NCBI GenBank assembly: GCA_021850505.1
Contig: JAJZLW010000004.1
Location: forward strand, 1 to 16,423
Source of the DNA: Thermoplasmata archaeon
GTDB lineage: Archaea; Thermoplasmatota; Thermoplasmata; Thermoplasmatales; Thermoplasmataceae
Direction: 5' to 3'
Length of the DNA: 16,423 bases
The position numbers were made by a program, and so were the translations under genes. Position 1 is the first letter of the stretch. Each line of letters begins with the position of its first letter. This document shows, piece by piece, positions 14,313 to 16,423 of the stretch. The notes under the pieces are model-generated. The model saw only the letters and a program-made list of their open reading frames with translations, was not told where the DNA came from and searched no databases.

Positions 14313-14325
14313 GTCAACCGTTGAC
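14313..14325. promoter_or_regulatory. Perfect 13-bp palindrome GTCAACCGTTGAC, candidate operator
   Basis: The arms GTCAAC and GTTGAC are exact inverse copies around one central base. The site is centred 19 bp upstream of the TATA centre of the zinc-finger membrane gene, an activator-like position, in the shared spacer with the divergent CARF-like regulator. A near-identical site precedes the OsmC gene. Confidence 0.6.
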
Positions 14326-14422
14326 ATTAATACGAGGCAGTACTTGAAAAAAAAACCCTTGATTAGCAAGCGAAACAGAACATTACCAACATTATTTAAG
14401 TCATTGTATACCCACACACGCA

Positions 14423-14435
14423 GTCAACTGTTATA
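14423..14435. promoter_or_regulatory. Degenerate copy of the GTCAAC-N-GTTGAC motif
   Basis: GTCAACTGTTATA matches 9 of the 12 arm positions; the left arm is perfect. Its right arm overlaps the TATA-like TTATAT at 14431-14436, a possible promoter of the CARF-like gene. Binding here would interfere with TBP, which suggests weak self-repression. This is inference. Confidence 0.35.
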
Positions 14436-14505
14436 TGCGAAGATTTGTAAGAACAGAATAAATTCAATCTTCATGTTTAATAGCATGGATTGTTTAGGCA
14501 GATCA

Positions 14506-15189
14506 ATGGGAGAAGATAGAGTCGAACAGAGAAAAACTCTACAGATTGCAATATATTCTGACGGTCAATCATATAAGGGCGTCAGGGACGGGATCAGGTT
14601 GATGCCTCTTGATAAGTTAGTCATAATCCGCGAGGAAGTCCATGGAAGCAGTCCGGTGATTGAAATCCCATTTAACGAATTTGTCAAGCAGATTGCAAGT
14701 GCACTTATGACGCAGGTAGAAGAGGTCAAGGTGTCGTCGGGAGATTTGAACGAGGTTCTGGAGGCGGTAAAATCAGTTTACAGGGACAACTGCAGCGATT
14801 ATGATGACTTCATCATTAATGTAACTGGCGGCGGCAAGCTCATATCATGCACGGCAATTTCCTCTGCCTTTATTATTGGGATAAGGGCGTTCTGGGTTGA
14901 TTCGAAGGGGGTGCACATGTTACCGATACTCAAGCTTGGTTACCAGAGAATCCTCTCAGAAACTAAGCTGTCGATCCTTAATGCCCTTGTAAGGAAGCAT
15001 GGTAGGATTGGAAGCCTGGAGCAGCTCTCTGAGATGACCGGATTAGATAAATCGCTTATAAGCAGGCATCTGAATGGTTCGGAGGACTCAGAAGGTCTAG
15101 TAGAGCTTGGGCTCGTTACTGTGAACAAGGGTTCAAGGGGAAGATCCGAGCTGGAGATAACTGCTCTTGGGAAAATAGTGACAATCTGA
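14506..15189 (+). CDS. CARF-like sensor with C-terminal winged-helix DNA-binding domain (regulator)
   Basis: This is a 227-residue protein. Residues 11-135 look like a Rossmann-type CARF domain: strand TLQIAIYSDG, helix QSYKGVRDGIRLM, strand KLVIIRE, and the signature FIINVTGGGKLISCTAISS (compare the NxTGGTK motif of CARF proteins) followed by GIRAFWVD. Residues 152-227 form a winged helix (LEQLSEMTGLDKSLISRHLNG and a wing ending in ELEITALGKIV). Csa3 and DUF6293-type archaeal regulators share this layout. CARF domains bind cyclic oligoadenylates or related ligands; the ligand here is unknown. The frame is open back to TTG 14344, with ATGs at 14473 and 14485. I prefer 14506 because TTTAATAG lies 25 bp upstream and strand 1 follows directly. 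No cas gene is visible. Confidence 0.72.
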   Translation: MGEDRVEQRKTLQIAIYSDGQSYKGVRDGIRLMPLDKLVIIREEVHGSSPVIEIPFNEFVKQIASALMTQVEEVKVSSGDLNEVLEAVKSVYRDNCSDYDDFIINVTGGGKLISCTAISSAFIIGIRAFWVDSKGVHMLPILKLGYQRILSETKLSILNALVRKHGRIGSLEQLSEMTGLDKSLISRHLNGSEDSEGLVELGLVTVNKGSRGRSELEITALGKIVTI

Positions 15190-15207
15190 ACGCTATTTCC
15201 ATTCTCC

Positions 15208-15220
15208 CTCAACGGTTGAT
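15208..15220. promoter_or_regulatory. Palindrome CTCAACGGTTGAT upstream of the OsmC gene
   Basis: The core TCAAC-G-GTTGA (15209-15219) is a perfect inverted repeat and matches 10 of 12 arm positions of the site at 14313-14325. It is centred about 16 bp upstream of the TATA centre of the OsmC gene, equivalent to the position of the other copy relative to its gene. Confidence 0.6.
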
Positions 15221-15225
15221 GGAAA

Positions 15226-15234
15226 AATTTTATG
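15226..15234 (+). promoter_or_regulatory. TATA box of the OsmC-family gene
   Basis: AATTTTATG is centred about 27 bp before the ATG at 15257, which indicates a leaderless or nearly leaderless transcript. The GTCAAC-type palindrome lies directly upstream. Confidence 0.55.
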
Positions 15235-15256
15235 AAATTGCCAGTCATCAGAACCC

Positions 15257-15763
15257 ATGGTAAATTTTGATGACAGCTTCAGGGTGAGGATGAAGGAGAG
15301 AATGGCAAGGTTTTCGATGTTTGACCAGCGGGGCAATGTAACCTCCAAGGTCAGCGTCACAGTGAAAAAGGGAGATAATCTACTCTCTGAAACAAAACCG
15401 GAGAACCAGGATTTCACATGGGCCTCGGACGAAAATGGACCAAGCCCACTATCCTACTTTATCTCGAGCCTCGGGATGTGCCAGATGGTTCATTACGCTG
15501 AACGCGCAGGTTCGATGAATATCCGGATTGATGATCTTGTAATAAAGGTGGATGGAAAATTCACCATAAGCAGGCCAAGGTTTTTCACTGAAATCGAATA
15601 CTTTGTGGATATAAAATCTCACGAAAGCTTTGAAACAATTAGAGAACTCGTGAAGTCAGCAGCTTCAGACTGCTATGTTACAAACACACTATCCAAGGCG
15701 TGCGACGTCAAGGGATTTCTCATCCTTAATGGGGTTCAAAGTGGTGAAATTAATCAATTTTAA
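15257..15763 (+). CDS. OsmC/Ohr-family protein
   Basis: This 168-residue protein has the OsmC fold, with GPSPLSYFISSLGMCQMVHYAERAG holding the peroxidatic-type Cys C75 on the central helix. The second conserved Cys is C139 in ASDCYVTNTL, followed by an extra C149. Family members reduce organic hydroperoxides with these two thiols; some archaeal members are thiol-dependent proteins of unknown substrate. The length is normal for OsmC. It follows the CARF-like regulator by 67 bases, but with its own TATA box and a palindrome shared with the regulator's divergent neighbour, so it is probably a target of that regulator. Peroxidase activity is inferred from the family. Confidence 0.85.
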   Translation: MVNFDDSFRVRMKERMARFSMFDQRGNVTSKVSVTVKKGDNLLSETKPENQDFTWASDENGPSPLSYFISSLGMCQMVHYAERAGSMNIRIDDLVIKVDGKFTISRPRFFTEIEYFVDIKSHESFETIRELVKSAASDCYVTNTLSKACDVKGFLILNGVQSGEINQF

Positions 15764-15933
15764 TTTATTTCCACGCAGCATATTGCATTAAAGGCTTATA
15801 ACAACTTTCAGCCTATCCTCTTGTACCCATCAAACCTGCCTTTCTAGATTTTAAACAACATTTCGACTATCGAATCAGTTAGCCTTAGATCAGCAGCGGA
15901 AATTGTCTTTCTGATAAGAACAAATTCACTCTG

Positions 15934-16191
15934 TTAAAGTTCTGAATGGATGGGGTTTATAATCTTAAGACCAAGTATTCTTCTGAAATCTTTCTCGTTC
16001 TCAGTGATTATCGTATTTATTCCATCCTCCTTCAAGGTTTCACCAATTAGTATATCCGGAAATTAGGACTTGAAGGCGAGTGAACTCCTTAATGCTGATC
16101 TAACCGCATAAAAATTGTAATATATCTTCACCTAGTTTTCCGGCTCAATGAAATTTTACAATGGAATTGAGATAAATACATTGTAAATCAT
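15934..16191 (-). pseudogene. Remnant of a PIN-domain (VapC-type) toxin gene
   Basis: One minus-strand frame from ATG 16191 to the TAA at 15934-15936 reads as a PIN ribonuclease broken by three stops, at 16156-16158, 16132-16134 and 16063-16065. The N-terminal piece IYNVFISIPL resembles the DTNVFI start. The C-terminal piece is convincing: FPDILIGETLKEDGINTIITENEKDFRRILGLKIINPI has the third and fourth acidic positions of the PIN site. Only about 45 codons separate the N-terminal motif from FPD, fewer than usual, so an internal part is deleted. The active gene would have been an RNA-cleaving toxin of a toxin-antitoxin pair; this copy cannot make it. Confidence 0.72.
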
Positions 16192-16322
16192 TACCAGAGC
16201 AGCGATTGAACCTGTAGATTACTTTTTACTGTATTTTATTAGATAGATAGGCACATTGAATTTTACTGATTTTTCTACCACTCTATTTTCTTGCGTGATG
16301 GACTCTTAGCTAATACTTGCCT

Positions 16323-16421
16323 CTATTGAGCATATAGTGCAATACTAACAGAGAACATTGCATTATCTATACTGTTATCTATCTTCTGTGGTACATTCCA
16401 TCCAAGAATCTTTTTGTCTGC
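16323..16421 (-). pseudogene. Possible ribbon-helix-helix antitoxin fragment
   Basis: At the window edge a minus-strand frame reads ADKKILGWNVPQKIDNSID and onward to a TAG at 16323-16325. The strand-then-helix pattern with VPQKID resembles the start of ribbon-helix-helix (VapB-type) antitoxins, and it lies upstream of the PIN remnant as expected for a vapBC pair. The frame ends too early for a full antitoxin, and the 5' end is outside the window. The family call is tentative. Confidence 0.4.
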
Positions 16422-16423
16422 GG

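Noticed and set aside
1..16423. CRISPR array, tRNA or rRNA genes
   Set aside because: No regularly spaced repeats and no T-arm/acceptor pairing or rRNA-like stretches were found by eye.

Overview
The window looks like chromosomal DNA of a Thermoplasmatales-type archaeon, a wall-less acidophilic euryarchaeon related to Thermoplasma, Ferroplasma or Cuniculiplasma. The evidence is gene content (SecE/Sec61-gamma next to an archaeal Spt5, an archaeal PUA protein, a surface protein with a C-terminal membrane anchor) and promoter layout. Many start codons lie about 25-33 bp downstream of a TATA box, so mRNAs have little or no leader, whereas genes inside operons carry GGTGA-type ribosome sites, and GTG and TTG starts are common. 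Genus and species cannot be fixed from the sequence alone.

Layout. 1-280: 3' end of a surface protein gene, followed by about 740 bp without a convincing gene except a hairpin. 1022-4010: tight informational operon secE - spt5 - unknown 472-residue protein - PUA-domain protein. 4056-6725: PrxQ/Bcp peroxiredoxin, two overlapping small coiled-coil genes, an aquaporin and a DUF1801 protein. 6824-8890 (minus): mercury-resistance operon. A free-standing HMA (NmerA/MerP-like) protein is followed by a mercuric reductase with the diagnostic C-terminal Cys-Cys and a translationally coupled DUF302 protein; an HxlR-type regulator is divergent from it. 9400-12033: decayed zone with a frameshifted methyltransferase abutting an IS5-like transposase, then an epimerase pseudogene with two frameshifts and a nonsense codon. 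12285-13637 (minus): atypical flavin disulfide oxidoreductase lacking the usual catalytic His-Glu. 13686-15763: zinc-finger/multi-membrane-span protein (minus), divergent CARF-like/winged-helix regulator and an OsmC-family protein. 15934-16423 (minus): remains of a PIN-toxin gene and a possible ribbon-helix-helix antitoxin.

How the genes may work together. The redox and metal theme is strong: PrxQ, OsmC, two disulfide oxidoreductases, MerA/NmerA and an HxlR regulator with a cysteine at the family's sensing position. The most novel-looking unit is at 13686-15763. A palindrome of the form GTCAAC-N-GTTGAC lies just upstream of the TATA boxes of the zinc-finger membrane gene and of the OsmC gene, and a degenerate copy overlaps a possible TATA box of the CARF-like regulator. 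This suggests a small autoregulated regulon run by a CARF-type ligand-sensing factor, with no CRISPR array or cas gene in the window.
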